A stretch of DNA of 64,000 bases from Bacilli bacterium. GTDB taxonomy: Bacteria; Bacillota_I; Bacilli_A; RF39; UBA660. Location of the stretch: positions 1 to 64,000 of the forward strand of contig JAFSGC010000016.1 of the NCBI GenBank assembly GCA_017434825.1, written 5' to 3'. This document shows positions 34,670 to 44,024 of this stretch, piece by piece; the first letter of the stretch is position 1; each line of letters begins with the position of its first letter. A program made the translations under genes and the position numbers. Under the pieces are notes generated by a model. That model did no database searches. It was not told the origin of the DNA and was given only the letters and a program-made list of their open reading frames with translations.

Positions 34670-37042
34670 ATGATAGATAAAGTGCAAGATAATACAATAA
34701 TAATTTGTGAATTAGATTATAGAAAAAAACTTTTGAAAGAACTATCTAATCAAAAGCTTTTTTTAAATGTTAAATTTTTTAGCAAAAAGGAGTTTTTTAA
34801 AAAATATTTATTTTCATTTGATGAGAAAACAATACTATATCTAGTTAGAGAACATAACTTAAAAGTAGATATTGCCAAGATGTGGTTAAACAATTTGTAT
34901 TTCATTGATGAACAAAAAGAATATAAGTCTGTAAAGTTACAAAAGTTGGTAAATTTAAAAAAAGAATTAACTCAAAAAAATTTGTTAATTTATGATAATA
35001 AATTTAAGGAAAATGTTAGTCAATATAAAATACTTGTATTGGGATATGAATATTTAGAATCTTACGAAGAAGAAATCTTTAACACTTTAAATGCCTCTAT
35101 ACTAGATAATGAAGTTACATATAATCATACTGATGTTTTTGAGTTTGCTTCTATGGAAGAAGAAGTAGTATATATAGCTAAAAATATTTGTAAATTAATT
35201 AATAATGGAATAGATATTAATCAAATAAAACTAGCTAATGTAAGCGAAGATTATTACAATACATTAACAAGAATATTTAAATTTTATAATATTCCAGTGA
35301 AAGTTCCTTATTCAAATACATTATATAGTAATTTGATAACTCAAAAATTTTTAGAAAATTACAATAGTGATATCAAATTAGCGATTGAAACAATTAAAGA
35401 TCGAGATAGTAAAATTGTAAATAAGATTATTGATATTTGTAATAAATACGTCTTTGTAAATGATTATAATGAAGTAAAAGATTTAATAATTCATGATTTA
35501 AAAAATACCAAATTGAGTAATTTTAATTTAAAAAATTATATTGAAGTCGTAGAATATAATTATCCCTTTGATGATGAATATGTCTTTTTAATGAATTTTA
35601 ACACTGGAAGTATTCCCAAGTTATTAAAGGATGAAAGTTATATAACAGATAACATTAAATTAGAAATAAATGCTAAAAGTGTTACTGAAATTAATAAAAC
35701 AATTAAAAGTTACACTATTAATAAAATCAAGTCAATTAAAAATCTTATTATTACATATAAATTAAAATCAGACAAAAGTGAATTCTACCCATCGTTTTTA
35801 ATTAATGAATTAAATCTTGAGGTAAAAAAAGAAAAAATGGATATTTTAAATAGTTATTCAGTAATTAAAGATAAAATAGATTATGCTAGAAAAATAGATG
35901 ATTATTTAAAATATGGTAATTTAGAGGATTCTTATTACATTTACAAAAATACTTTTAAAGATATTAATTATGGTACTTATAATAATAGTTTCAAAGAAAT
36001 AGATAAAACTTTATTGAAAGAGTATTTAAATAATCGTTTAGTATTATCATATTCTTCATTAAATAATTATAATAAATGTGCATTTAGATACTATATAGCT
36101 AATGTATTAAAACTCGACAAATATGAAGAAAATTTTGAGGCTTTTATTGGTTCAATTTTTCATGATGTGTTAGAAAAATGTTTTATTTATAATCTAAATG
36201 TTACTGATGAAATAAATGAATATATTAAGCAAAGCAATAAAGTTTTAACAATAAAGGAAAGATTCTTTGTTAATAAAGTTATTAGTGATATTAACTATGT
36301 TATAGAGGTTTTAAAAGAGCAAAATAAACATATTAGTTTAGATAAAGCTTTATATGAAAAAAATATTTCTATTGATAAAAGTAAAGATGATATGCAAATA
36401 GAATTTATTGGGTTTGTTGATAAAATATTATATAAAGAAACAAGTAACAATACTTTAGTATCAATAATTGACTATAAAACCGGTTTTATTGATATTGAAC
36501 TTAAATATGTTCCATACGGTTTAAGTTTGCAATTACCAATATATTTATATTTAGTTAAGAAGTCTAATTTATTTGTTAATCCAAAATTCGTAGGATTTTA
36601 TCTTCAGTATATATTAGATAAAGATATTACAAGAAATACAAGTAAAAGTTTTGATGCTCAAAAGAAAGATAATTTAAAATTAATGGGATACTCTATAAAT
36701 GATTCTGATTACTTAGAAAAATTTGATGATACATATGTAAATAGTGAATTAATAAAAGGAATGAAAACTAAAAATGATGGTAGTTTTTCTAGCTATTCAA
36801 AAGTGCTAAGCGAAGAGCAAATGAATAATTTAATCGAAGCAACTGAAAAGAATGTTGATGAAGCTATTGAAAATATCATTAATGGTAAATTTGATATAAA
36901 TCCTAAGAAGATAGGGTACTTTAATGATGTAGGCTGCAAGTATTGTAAATTTAAAGATTTGTGTTTCAAAAAGGAAGATGATTATCAAATTCTTGAAGAT
37001 ATTGATGATCTAGATTTTTTAGGAGGTGAAGAAGATGCCTAA
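34670..37042 (+). CDS. addB: AddB-like nuclease subunit without Walker A
   Basis: Second subunit of the AddAB (RecBCD-like) double-strand-break resection enzyme. The C-terminal nuclease domain shows SYSSLNNYNKC, GSIFHDVLE, FIGFVDKIL and SIIDYKTG, and the four cluster cysteines C470, C756, C759 and C765 are positioned for 4Fe-4S. The N-terminal helicase-like part lacks a GxxGxGKS loop, and the protein is 790 residues against roughly 1150 in Bacillus. Helicase activity is therefore expected to come from AddA alone. It overlaps addA. Confidence 0.85.
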   Translation: MIDKVQDNTIIICELDYRKKLLKELSNQKLFLNVKFFSKKEFFKKYLFSFDEKTILYLVREHNLKVDIAKMWLNNLYFIDEQKEYKSVKLQKLVNLKKELTQKNLLIYDNKFKENVSQYKILVLGYEYLESYEEEIFNTLNASILDNEVTYNHTDVFEFASMEEEVVYIAKNICKLINNGIDINQIKLANVSEDYYNTLTRIFKFYNIPVKVPYSNTLYSNLITQKFLENYNSDIKLAIETIKDRDSKIVNKIIDICNKYVFVNDYNEVKDLIIHDLKNTKLSNFNLKNYIEVVEYNYPFDDEYVFLMNFNTGSIPKLLKDESYITDNIKLEINAKSVTEINKTIKSYTINKIKSIKNLIITYKLKSDKSEFYPSFLINELNLEVKKEKMDILNSYSVIKDKIDYARKIDDYLKYGNLEDSYYIYKNTFKDINYGTYNNSFKEIDKTLLKEYLNNRLVLSYSSLNNYNKCAFRYYIANVLKLDKYEENFEAFIGSIFHDVLEKCFIYNLNVTDEINEYIKQSNKVLTIKERFFVNKVISDINYVIEVLKEQNKHISLDKALYEKNISIDKSKDDMQIEFIGFVDKILYKETSNNTLVSIIDYKTGFIDIELKYVPYGLSLQLPIYLYLVKKSNLFVNPKFVGFYLQYILDKDITRNTSKSFDAQKKDNLKLMGYSINDSDYLEKFDDTYVNSELIKGMKTKNDGSFSSYSKVLSEEQMNNLIEATEKNVDEAIENIINGKFDINPKKIGYFNDVGCKYCKFKDLCFKKEDDYQILEDIDDLDFLGGEEDA

Positions 37043-40000
37043 ATGGACAGAAGAGCAACTCCAAGCTATTGAGAAAAATGGAACTAACATAATAGTATCC
37101 GCGGGTGCGGGTTCAGGTAAAACTGCAGTATTAACCGAAAGAGTAATTCATAAATTAAAATCTGGAATAAAGATTAATGAACTTTTAATTTTAACTTTTA
37201 CAAATGCCGCTGCAGGTGAAATGAAAGATAGAATAAGAAAGAAAATTTCTGAACATGATGATTTAAAAGACAATCTCGATTACCTAGATAGTAGTTATAT
37301 CACAACATTTGATTCATTCACATTGTCTTTAGTAAAAAAGTATCATTATATTTTAAATGTTTCTCCAACACTTAGTATTGTTGATAGTGGAATTATTAAT
37401 CTATTAAAAGAAGAGGCTTTAGATAGAGTATTCGAAGAATTTTATGAACAAAACGATGAACAATTTCTAAAGTTAATTAATGATTTCTGTGTAAAAAATG
37501 ATAAGGCATTAAAAGCCTCTGTTAAAAAAATAATTTCATCTTTAGAACTTAAAAGTGACATAGATAAATACTTAGATAACTATGTTGCAAACTATTTTAT
37601 TTCCTCAAAAATTGAAGAATATTTTCAAGAATATTTGGATTTAATTAAAGATGAAATCAAAGATATTGAGACAGCTTTATACCTAATAAGCGATAGTGAG
37701 TATTATGACTATTATGAACAAATGTCTAAGGCTTTAGAACCTCTTATTAAAGCTAGGGACTATGATGAAGTAAAAAAGGCTATCTTAGTTACTTTACCAC
37801 GAAGACCAAGAGGTAGCGATGATGTTAAGGAATATAAAGATCAAATTGACTTGGCGTTAAAGAATTTAAAAGAGTATACAAGGTTTGAAAATGAAACTGA
37901 AATATATGAAACTTTTAATACTTCACAAACTTACATTGAAGCAATAATAAGAATTATAAAAAAACATAATCAGTTAATAAAAGAATATAAAAAGACAAAT
38001 GATTTATATGAGTTTACTGATATTGAACTTATGGCCATTAGTCTTTTAAAAAATAATCCTGATATATGTGACGAGTTAAAAAATTTCTATAAAGAAATAA
38101 TGGTAGATGAATATCAAGATACAAATGACCTCCAAGAAGAATTCATTAGTTTAATTCAAAATGATAATGTCTATATGGTTGGTGATATTAAACAATCTAT
38201 TTATGGATTTAGAAATGCTAATCCGAGTATTTTTAAGAATAAATATGACAAATATTCAAATCTTGATGGAGGAATAAAAATAGACTTGCTTAAAAATTTC
38301 CGTTCAAGAGACGAAGTTTTAAATGGTATAAATCATATTTTTAATTTAATAATGGATGACACTTTAGGAGGCGCTAGCTATAAAGAAAGCCATCAAATGG
38401 TATTTGGTAACACTTCGTATGAAGAGAATAAAAATCATAATCAGAATTATGACTTAGAGGTATATAATTATTCTCATGAAGATAATACCTATACTAAAGA
38501 AGAGATTGAAGCTTTTATTATTGGAAATGATATAAAAAATAAAATTAATTCAGGATATGAAGTTATAGATAAGGCTTCGGGAAAATTGAGAGCCAGTCGA
38601 TACGATGATTTTTGTATTATTATGGATAGGGGAAGTGCTTTTCCTACTTATAAAAAAATATTTGAATATTTACAGATTCCTTTGATTATTTATGAAGATA
38701 AACGTTTAACAAATGAAACTGATATTATGTTAATTAACAATATTATTAATATGATTCTTAAAATAAAAGATCGGATTTTTGATCAGGAGTTTAGATATTC
38801 CTTTGTCAGTATCGCTAGGTCATATTTATTTGAGTATTCTGATAATGATATTCTTAAAACAATAAAAGATAAAGCATATTTTAAAACAGATATTTATGCA
38901 ATTTGCGAAAAGATAAGTGGAAAGCTCGAGGTAATTAATAATTATGAATTATTAAATTTAATTATTGATGAATTTAAATTTTATGAGAGGGCTATTAAAG
39001 TAGGTAATGTTGATGATACAATTGTTAGAATCGATAACTTACTATCCATTGCTAGTAATCTGGCTAGTATTGGATATACTCCATATATGTTTAAAGAATA
39101 TATTACACAAATGATTAATAGTGATAATGAAATATCTTATAAAGTTATTACATCTGCATCTTTAAGTGTTAAGATAATGAATATTCATAAATCAAAAGGG
39201 CTCGAATTCCCAGTTTGCTACTTTTCTGGATATCACAAAGCGTTTAACACGAGCGATATTAAAGAAAGATTTGTTTATGATAATAAATATGGAATAATAA
39301 CTCCATTCTTTAAAGAGGGGATAGGTTCCATGATTTTAAAAGACTTACTTAAAAATAAGTATACTATTGATAACATTTCTGAAAGAATAAGACTTTTTTA
39401 TGTAGCGGTAACTCGAGCTAAAGAAAAAATGATTATTGTAAGTTCGCTAGATGATGAGAGTCAAATGAAAGCTAGCGGTGTAGTAGATTACTCTATTCGT
39501 AGGAAATATAACTCATTTTTAAGTATTTTAAATTCTATCAAAGGAAATTTAAAGGATTATACTAAAAATATTGATTTAAAAGAACTTGATTTAACAAAAG
39601 ATTATTTGTTTAGCAATAAACTTGAGGATAATTTAAATAAAACTAGTGAAACTATTAGTTATAGTTCAATTGAGATTTTAAATGAAGAATTAAATGAAAA
39701 ACACGCTTCAAAAACAATTAATGAGATTATTTCCAAAGAAACTGGCGAGACTTTAAAATATGGAACTATGATGCACGAAGTGTTTGAAAATGCAGACTTT
39801 TTAAATATTTCACAAGATAATCCACATTATGAGAAATTAGTTAATTTTACTAAAAGACTAAATATTACTGAAAATACGAAATTGTATAAAGAACATGAAT
39901 TTATATATGAGAAAGATAATATTCAGTATCATGGAATAATTGACTTAGTTTTAGTCGAGGAAGAAGTAATCAAAATAGTAGATTATAAATTGAAGAATAT

Positions 40001-40133
40001 TGAGGATGAAAAATATAAAGATCAATTAAAAGTTTATTATGATTATCTGTATTTATTAACTAATAAACCTATAAAGACATATTTATATTCAATAATTGAG
40101 GATAATTTAAAAGAAATTAAACTTGAAAATTAA
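37035..40133 (+). CDS. addA: AddA helicase-nuclease
   Basis: UvrD-like helicase and nuclease that unwinds and resects broken DNA. Walker A is AGAGSGKT (residues 23-30), Walker B region VDEYQDTN, followed by VGDIKQSIYGFRNANP, FRSRDEV, SVKIMNIHKSKGLEFP and RLFYVAVTRAK. The C-terminal nuclease shows YHGIIDLVL and VDYKLKN. 1032 residues is shorter than the usual 1200 or so. AGGAGGTG 6 bases before ATG 37035 fixes the start; a GTG at 37026 lies within that site. Confidence 0.95.
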   Translation: MPKWTEEQLQAIEKNGTNIIVSAGAGSGKTAVLTERVIHKLKSGIKINELLILTFTNAAAGEMKDRIRKKISEHDDLKDNLDYLDSSYITTFDSFTLSLVKKYHYILNVSPTLSIVDSGIINLLKEEALDRVFEEFYEQNDEQFLKLINDFCVKNDKALKASVKKIISSLELKSDIDKYLDNYVANYFISSKIEEYFQEYLDLIKDEIKDIETALYLISDSEYYDYYEQMSKALEPLIKARDYDEVKKAILVTLPRRPRGSDDVKEYKDQIDLALKNLKEYTRFENETEIYETFNTSQTYIEAIIRIIKKHNQLIKEYKKTNDLYEFTDIELMAISLLKNNPDICDELKNFYKEIMVDEYQDTNDLQEEFISLIQNDNVYMVGDIKQSIYGFRNANPSIFKNKYDKYSNLDGGIKIDLLKNFRSRDEVLNGINHIFNLIMDDTLGGASYKESHQMVFGNTSYEENKNHNQNYDLEVYNYSHEDNTYTKEEIEAFIIGNDIKNKINSGYEVIDKASGKLRASRYDDFCIIMDRGSAFPTYKKIFEYLQIPLIIYEDKRLTNETDIMLINNIINMILKIKDRIFDQEFRYSFVSIARSYLFEYSDNDILKTIKDKAYFKTDIYAICEKISGKLEVINNYELLNLIIDEFKFYERAIKVGNVDDTIVRIDNLLSIASNLASIGYTPYMFKEYITQMINSDNEISYKVITSASLSVKIMNIHKSKGLEFPVCYFSGYHKAFNTSDIKERFVYDNKYGIITPFFKEGIGSMILKDLLKNKYTIDNISERIRLFYVAVTRAKEKMIIVSSLDDESQMKASGVVDYSIRRKYNSFLSILNSIKGNLKDYTKNIDLKELDLTKDYLFSNKLEDNLNKTSETISYSSIEILNEELNEKHASKTINEIISKETGETLKYGTMMHEVFENADFLNISQDNPHYEKLVNFTKRLNITENTKLYKEHEFIYEKDNIQYHGIIDLVLVEEEVIKIVDYKLKNIEDEKYKDQLKVYYDYLYLLTNKPIKTYLYSIIEDNLKEIKLEN

Positions 40134-40150
40134 ATTTTTCAAGTTTTTTT
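40121..40150 (+). terminator. Terminator of addAB
   Basis: ACTTGAAAA (40121-40129) pairs with TTTTCAAGT (40136-40144), followed by a T-run. It overlaps the addA stop. Confidence 0.85.
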
Positions 40151-40207
40151 ATTGAAAAAAAGGAAATTGAAACTTTTTCCGGTATATATAAGATGAAAGG
40201 AGGATAG

Positions 40208-41083
40208 ATGTTATACTTAAAAGATCAATTTGCAACTAAAATATTTACTGAATGCCGTGAATTTGTTAAAGAATTTTTAAGTGTATTACTTGCTATTGAT
40301 AAAAAAGAATTAGAATCTAATTTAATTTTAGAAGATATTCGAGTTGGAGAAAGTGCTGAAATTAAGAAAAGCATTACGGATGCTTTATATTCTACCGATG
40401 ATGGAATTTATAATATAGAAATTAATTATAATAGGTATAAAGGGTTGGAAATAAAAAACGTAACGTATATTTGTCATTTGATTTTAAGACAAGCTGTAAA
40501 AGGACAAGATTATAAAAAATTAAAACCTATAACTCAAATTAATATTAATAGTTATGATTATTTTAATAAAAAGGAATTTGTCTATATTAGTAAATTATTA
40601 GAAACAAAGCATCATTTAGTAAGGAGTAATCTAATTCAAATTATTGATATTAATTTAAATTATTTACTAGATAAAGAGTTTAATAAACTACATGAGCGTT
40701 TAGAAAAATTGATGTATATTTTTGTATGTGGGAATATGGACAAGGTAAGAGAAATAAGCAAAGGAGATTCTGTGATGGAAGAAGTAAGAGCCCGAATGGA
40801 AACGTTTGCCGAGGAGTTTGATAGCTTGCTATTTTATGATCGTGAGGCCCTGTTAAAAGAAGCCGATATGGCTGAGGCTCGTGAAATTGGCTATAATGAA
40901 GGATTTAGTGAAGGTCTAGAGCATGGCATAGAACAAGGCATAGAGCAAGGAATCCAAAAAGGTATTAACCAGGGCTTTGAAAGTGGAAAAGTTCAAGGAA
41001 AACAAATTGCACAGAAAAGTATAGCCAAAAAGCTTATAGAACATGGTATGAGCGAAGAAGAAGTTAACAAAATAATTGAATAA
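40208..41083 (+). CDS. Rpn/PD-(D/E)XK nuclease-family protein
   Basis: A 291-residue member of the Rpn (PDDEXK transposase-like) family. The N-terminal half has FVKEFLSVLL and ALYSTDDGIYNIEINYN, where Asp and Glu take the nuclease positions and the usual ExQ reads EIN. The C-terminus has a run of short Gly repeats (GxxxGIEQGIEQGIQKG) typical of these proteins. Rpn proteins promote RecA-independent recombination in E. coli, and such genes move often. GGAGG precedes the ATG. No terminal repeats were seen around it. Confidence 0.8.
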   Translation: MLYLKDQFATKIFTECREFVKEFLSVLLAIDKKELESNLILEDIRVGESAEIKKSITDALYSTDDGIYNIEINYNRYKGLEIKNVTYICHLILRQAVKGQDYKKLKPITQININSYDYFNKKEFVYISKLLETKHHLVRSNLIQIIDINLNYLLDKEFNKLHERLEKLMYIFVCGNMDKVREISKGDSVMEEVRARMETFAEEFDSLLFYDREALLKEADMAEAREIGYNEGFSEGLEHGIEQGIEQGIQKGINQGFESGKVQGKQIAQKSIAKKLIEHGMSEEEVNKIIE

Positions 41084-41097
41084 ATGTTAAAAAATAA

Positions 41098-41123
41098 AAA
41101 AACGTATTAATTAATACGTTTTT
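41098..41123. terminator. Bidirectional terminator (perfect palindrome)
   Basis: A 26-base perfect palindrome, five A then CGTATTAA / TTAATACG then five T, between converging genes. Confidence 0.85.
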
Positions 41124-41628
41124 AAATGTCTAAAATTAAGTCGTTTTCTTGAAGTATCGCTTGTAATTCATAAGTTTTTATGTATGATGTTTTATTGTCG
41201 TAATGTAAAGTAATATATTCACTTTCAATTGTGGCGTATAAACTATCACGATCTTTTTCTTTAATAGATTTCATAATATTTTCAACTGCTTCATCACTAA
41301 TTTTCATTTCGTATACTAGATTGTATCCTTTTAAAGGATCAAATGTATAATACCAATCTAAGTAATAGGTAAATAATATATTATCTTCAGTTATATGTAG
41401 ATAATAATAGTTATCTTGGTTAACTCTTTTAAATAAAGCGTTTTTTTCCATAAATAAATCTTTTTGGGGAATTATTCCATATTCAACTTTTAAAATGTTA
41501 TTAGCGTTATATAGTTTATCAAAATGCTTTTTTTGATTTGTTCTATAGATATATGCTCCTAAAATAAGAGCAGTAATTAGAATAACTCCGAAAACAATAA
41601 ATATTGGACCTCTTTTTTTCTTTGGCAT
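41122..41628 (-). CDS. Hypothetical membrane-anchored protein next to murC
   Basis: I do not recognise this 168-residue protein. A basic head (MPKKKRG) and one transmembrane helix (about residues 8-28) precede an extracytoplasmic domain rich in Tyr and aromatic residues (NYYYLHITEDN, YYLDWYYTFD). There is no Cys. It begins 10 bases after the murC stop with a Shine-Dalgarno site (GGAG) and so shares its operon, which may point to a cell-wall role. Confidence 0.65.
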   Translation of the reverse strand: MPKKKRGPIFIVFGVILITALILGAYIYRTNQKKHFDKLYNANNILKVEYGIIPQKDLFMEKNALFKRVNQDNYYYLHITEDNILFTYYLDWYYTFDPLKGYNLVYEMKISDEAVENIMKSIKEKDRDSLYATIESEYITLHYDNKTSYIKTYELQAILQENDLILDI

Positions 41629-41638
41629 AATTATCTCC

Positions 41639-42997
41639 TTAATTTGCTAGTTTCTTAGCTACCTCGTTAATTGGACCTGCGCCTACAGTGATAATTAAAT
41701 CGTTTTCTTTAACGTTTTCTTTTATATATTCTTCGATTTTTTCAAATGAGTTTATATAAATAACATTATCGTTGCCATTTTCTTTAATAAGATTTACTAA
41801 ATCTTCTTCGTGAACATTATAAATATTTTCTTCACGAGCGGCAAATATTTCTGCTATAACTACATGGTCAAATTGTGCTAAGACTTTACCAAAATCCTCT
41901 AAATGATCTTTAGTACGAGAATAGGTATGTGCTTGGAATATTGCCCAGTTTTCATTATGTTTAGTTTTCTTAACTGATTCATAAGTTGTTTGGATTTCAC
42001 TTGGATGATGTGCATAGTCATCATATACTGGACAGTTATTATATGAACCAAGTAGTTCAAATCGTCTACCAACACCACGATATTCTTTCAATGCTTTTTT
42101 TATTGGTTCTAAATCAGAAATGTATTGGTTAGATAAAGCGATAGCGGCTAAAGAGTTATATACATTGTGTTTTCCACTTACGCTTAATTCAATTCTAGTT
42201 TTAAACTCGTTATTAATATATAAATCATATCTAGCGTGACCAGATTCATTAAACTCAATATTTTTAGCCATATAATTCGCGGAATTTTCTAATCCATAAG
42301 AAATTTTCTTTTCTTTATCTTTACATGCTAATAGAGTATTTTCATCATCCGCATTAATAACTAAGATTCCATTTTCTGGAAGTAGTTTAGTATATCGATT
42401 AAATGATTTAATAATATTTTCTAAATTATGAAAGTAATCCAAATGGTCGTTATCTATATTTAAAATAATTTCAGCAGTAGGGAAGAAGTCTAAGAAACTA
42501 TCTACATATTCACATGCTTCTGCAATGAAATATTCTTTTCCCCCGATATAATCGTTGCCAGCAATCTTAGGAAGAATGGCTCCAATTTGAATTGTTGGAT
42601 TCATTTCTGCTTCTAAGAAGATAGAACTTACCATACCACTTGTAGTGCTTTTTCCATGCGTTCCGCTGATGCATAAAACATTTTTATAATTTTTCATCAT
42701 TAGTCCAAAGAAAACGCTTCTTTCATATAATTCTTTATTTAACTTTTTAGCGTATGCTAATTCTTCGTTGTCATCTTTTATTGCAGCTGTATAAATTACA
42801 ATGTCAGCATTTTCAACATTTTCTAAGTTATAAGAGTAGCTAATTTTCACTCCTTTAGATATTAATCTTTTTGTTAGTTCACTTTCTTTGGCGTCGTAGC
42901 CAGTTATTTGACAATTATATGATAAAAGAATGTCTGCGATTCCACTCATAGAAACGCCTCCGATACCTATCATATGTATTTTTTTGCTTGAAAACAT
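41639..42997 (-). CDS. murC: UDP-N-acetylmuramate--L-alanine ligase
   Basis: Adds the first amino acid of the peptidoglycan stem peptide in the cytoplasm, using ATP. The N-terminal MIGIGGVSMSGIADIL binds UDP, CISGTHGKSTTSGMV is the ATP loop, and NIDNDHLDYF and YDDYAHHPSEI are Mur-ligase signatures. At 452 residues it is full length. GAGGTGA precedes the ATG, with a clear promoter upstream. Confidence 0.97.
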   Translation of the reverse strand: MFSSKKIHMIGIGGVSMSGIADILLSYNCQITGYDAKESELTKRLISKGVKISYSYNLENVENADIVIYTAAIKDDNEELAYAKKLNKELYERSVFFGLMMKNYKNVLCISGTHGKSTTSGMVSSIFLEAEMNPTIQIGAILPKIAGNDYIGGKEYFIAEACEYVDSFLDFFPTAEIILNIDNDHLDYFHNLENIIKSFNRYTKLLPENGILVINADDENTLLACKDKEKKISYGLENSANYMAKNIEFNESGHARYDLYINNEFKTRIELSVSGKHNVYNSLAAIALSNQYISDLEPIKKALKEYRGVGRRFELLGSYNNCPVYDDYAHHPSEIQTTYESVKKTKHNENWAIFQAHTYSRTKDHLEDFGKVLAQFDHVVIAEIFAAREENIYNVHEEDLVNLIKENGNDNVIYINSFEKIEEYIKENVKENDLIITVGAGPINEVAKKLAN

Positions 42998-43021
42998 AAT
43001 TCACCTCATTAATTTATTTAT

Positions 43022-43050
43022 ATTATAACTAACTTTATTTAGAAGTGCAA
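43022..43050 (-). promoter_or_regulatory. Promoter of murC
   Basis: On the minus strand, TTGCAC (43050-43045) and TATAAT (43027-43022) are 17 bases apart. Confidence 0.65.
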
Positions 43051-43115
43051 TAACTCCCAAGAATAGACAATTAATTAACTTTTTTTATATAAAACTTTTA
43101 ATTTGATATTTTTTT

Positions 43116-43124
43116 TGTTATACT
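43116..43124 (+). promoter_or_regulatory. Extended -10 directly before the camelysin-like gene
   Basis: TGTTATACT ends 9 bases before the ATG, so transcription should begin at or within about 3 bases of the start codon. Confidence 0.5.
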
Positions 43125-43133
43125 TATTTTGAT

Positions 43134-43736
43134 ATGAAAGATAAGAGGAATTTATTTTTAATTACAGTATCTATAGTTATGCTGATAAGCTTATTAGCAA
43201 TGTTTTCATTTGCATATTTTTCTGCAGATACGGACATTCAAAATACATTGCCATTAAATGTTGTCATCGAAGAAGGGACTTCAATGACACTTACTGCGGT
43301 AGGGCAAGATGCAGCAACAATCAATGTTTCTGGAAGTAGTATGTTAACAGATAAGGCCGGTACAGTTGCTGGAAGTTCATCTCCTAAGATTGCTCTTACA
43401 TTAGAAAGTAAGGTAAAAGCCAAGTGTACGTATGATATTGCCTGGGTTTGGGATACTGATTCTGATAACTATTCATTATCAACTGGAGCTACAAAAGAAT
43501 TTACAATATCTGGTACAGATGGTACAAATACTTTGGCAGAAACTCAAATTTCAAACTATTCAACAGGGCTTAAATTAGGGACTTATGAAATAACTAATAG
43601 TTCTACGAGTACAACTCAAACTTGGAACTTTACTGTTAATTTCTATAATCTAAATGTAGTTCAAGATAAACATGCTGATGCAACATACAAAGGAAAAATT
43701 GCAATTCAAAATGCTGAGTGTGCCGCAACAGTATAA
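43134..43736 (+). CDS. Camelysin/TasA-like secreted protein
   Basis: A 200-residue exported protein. The N-terminal basic head and hydrophobic run end in FSFAYFSA, the kind of junction used by SipW-type signal peptidases on camelysin and TasA. The mature part is a beta-rich Ser/Thr domain with two Cys about 95 residues apart (AKCTYDI, NAECAAT) that could form a disulfide. A matrix fibre or surface role is inferred from the family. No Shine-Dalgarno site is visible. No sipW gene is in the window. Confidence 0.65.
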   Translation: MKDKRNLFLITVSIVMLISLLAMFSFAYFSADTDIQNTLPLNVVIEEGTSMTLTAVGQDAATINVSGSSMLTDKAGTVAGSSSPKIALTLESKVKAKCTYDIAWVWDTDSDNYSLSTGATKEFTISGTDGTNTLAETQISNYSTGLKLGTYEITNSSTSTTQTWNFTVNFYNLNVVQDKHADATYKGKIAIQNAECAATV

Positions 43737-43739
43737 CAC

Positions 43740-43768
43740 TTGTATTTTAAAAAAAGATGTATTATAAT
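43740..43768 (+). promoter_or_regulatory. Promoter of ileS T-box transcript
   Basis: TTGTAT (43740-43745) and TATAAT (43763-43768) are 17 bases apart. Confidence 0.6.
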
Positions 43769-43774
43769 ATGACT

Positions 43775-44003
43775 AATCTTTTAAAGATTATGAACAAGAC
43801 GAAACTATTAGGAAGTTTTGAAAGAGAGCCAAGTAAGGTGAAAGTTGGCAAATGAAATAGTAGTTTGGATCACTTGGGAATTGCTTATTTGAATAAAATA
43901 GAATAGGACGAATAACTCGCGTTAAGAGGTTAAAGTGTATGACAAGTTCATAAACTAAGGTGGTACCACGGATAATGTCCGCCCTTAGATTTATGGACTT
44001 TTT
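43775..44003 (+). promoter_or_regulatory. T-box leader, isoleucine specific
   Basis: The conserved T-box AAGGTGGTACCACGG lies at 43957-43971, with TGGT as the bulge that pairs with the uncharged tRNA end. The specifier codon reads ATC (43869-43871), within GGATCACTTGGG, matching tRNA-Ile. The competing terminator pairs AAGT, CATAAA and TAAGG with CCTTA, TTTATG and ACTT, followed by a T-run. Uncharged tRNA-Ile should stabilise the antiterminator and switch on ileS. Confidence 0.95.
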
Positions 44004-44024
44004 TTATTTTAAGGAGGAGAAAGA

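Noticed and set aside
40880-41000. Short GIEQ-type repeats as a CRISPR or VNTR array
   Set aside because: They are in-frame Gly/Gln/Glu codon repeats typical of the C-terminus of Rpn proteins.
40208-41083. Insertion sequence around the Rpn-type gene
   Set aside because: No terminal inverted repeats or target duplications were seen, and the neighbours are bounded by normal terminators.
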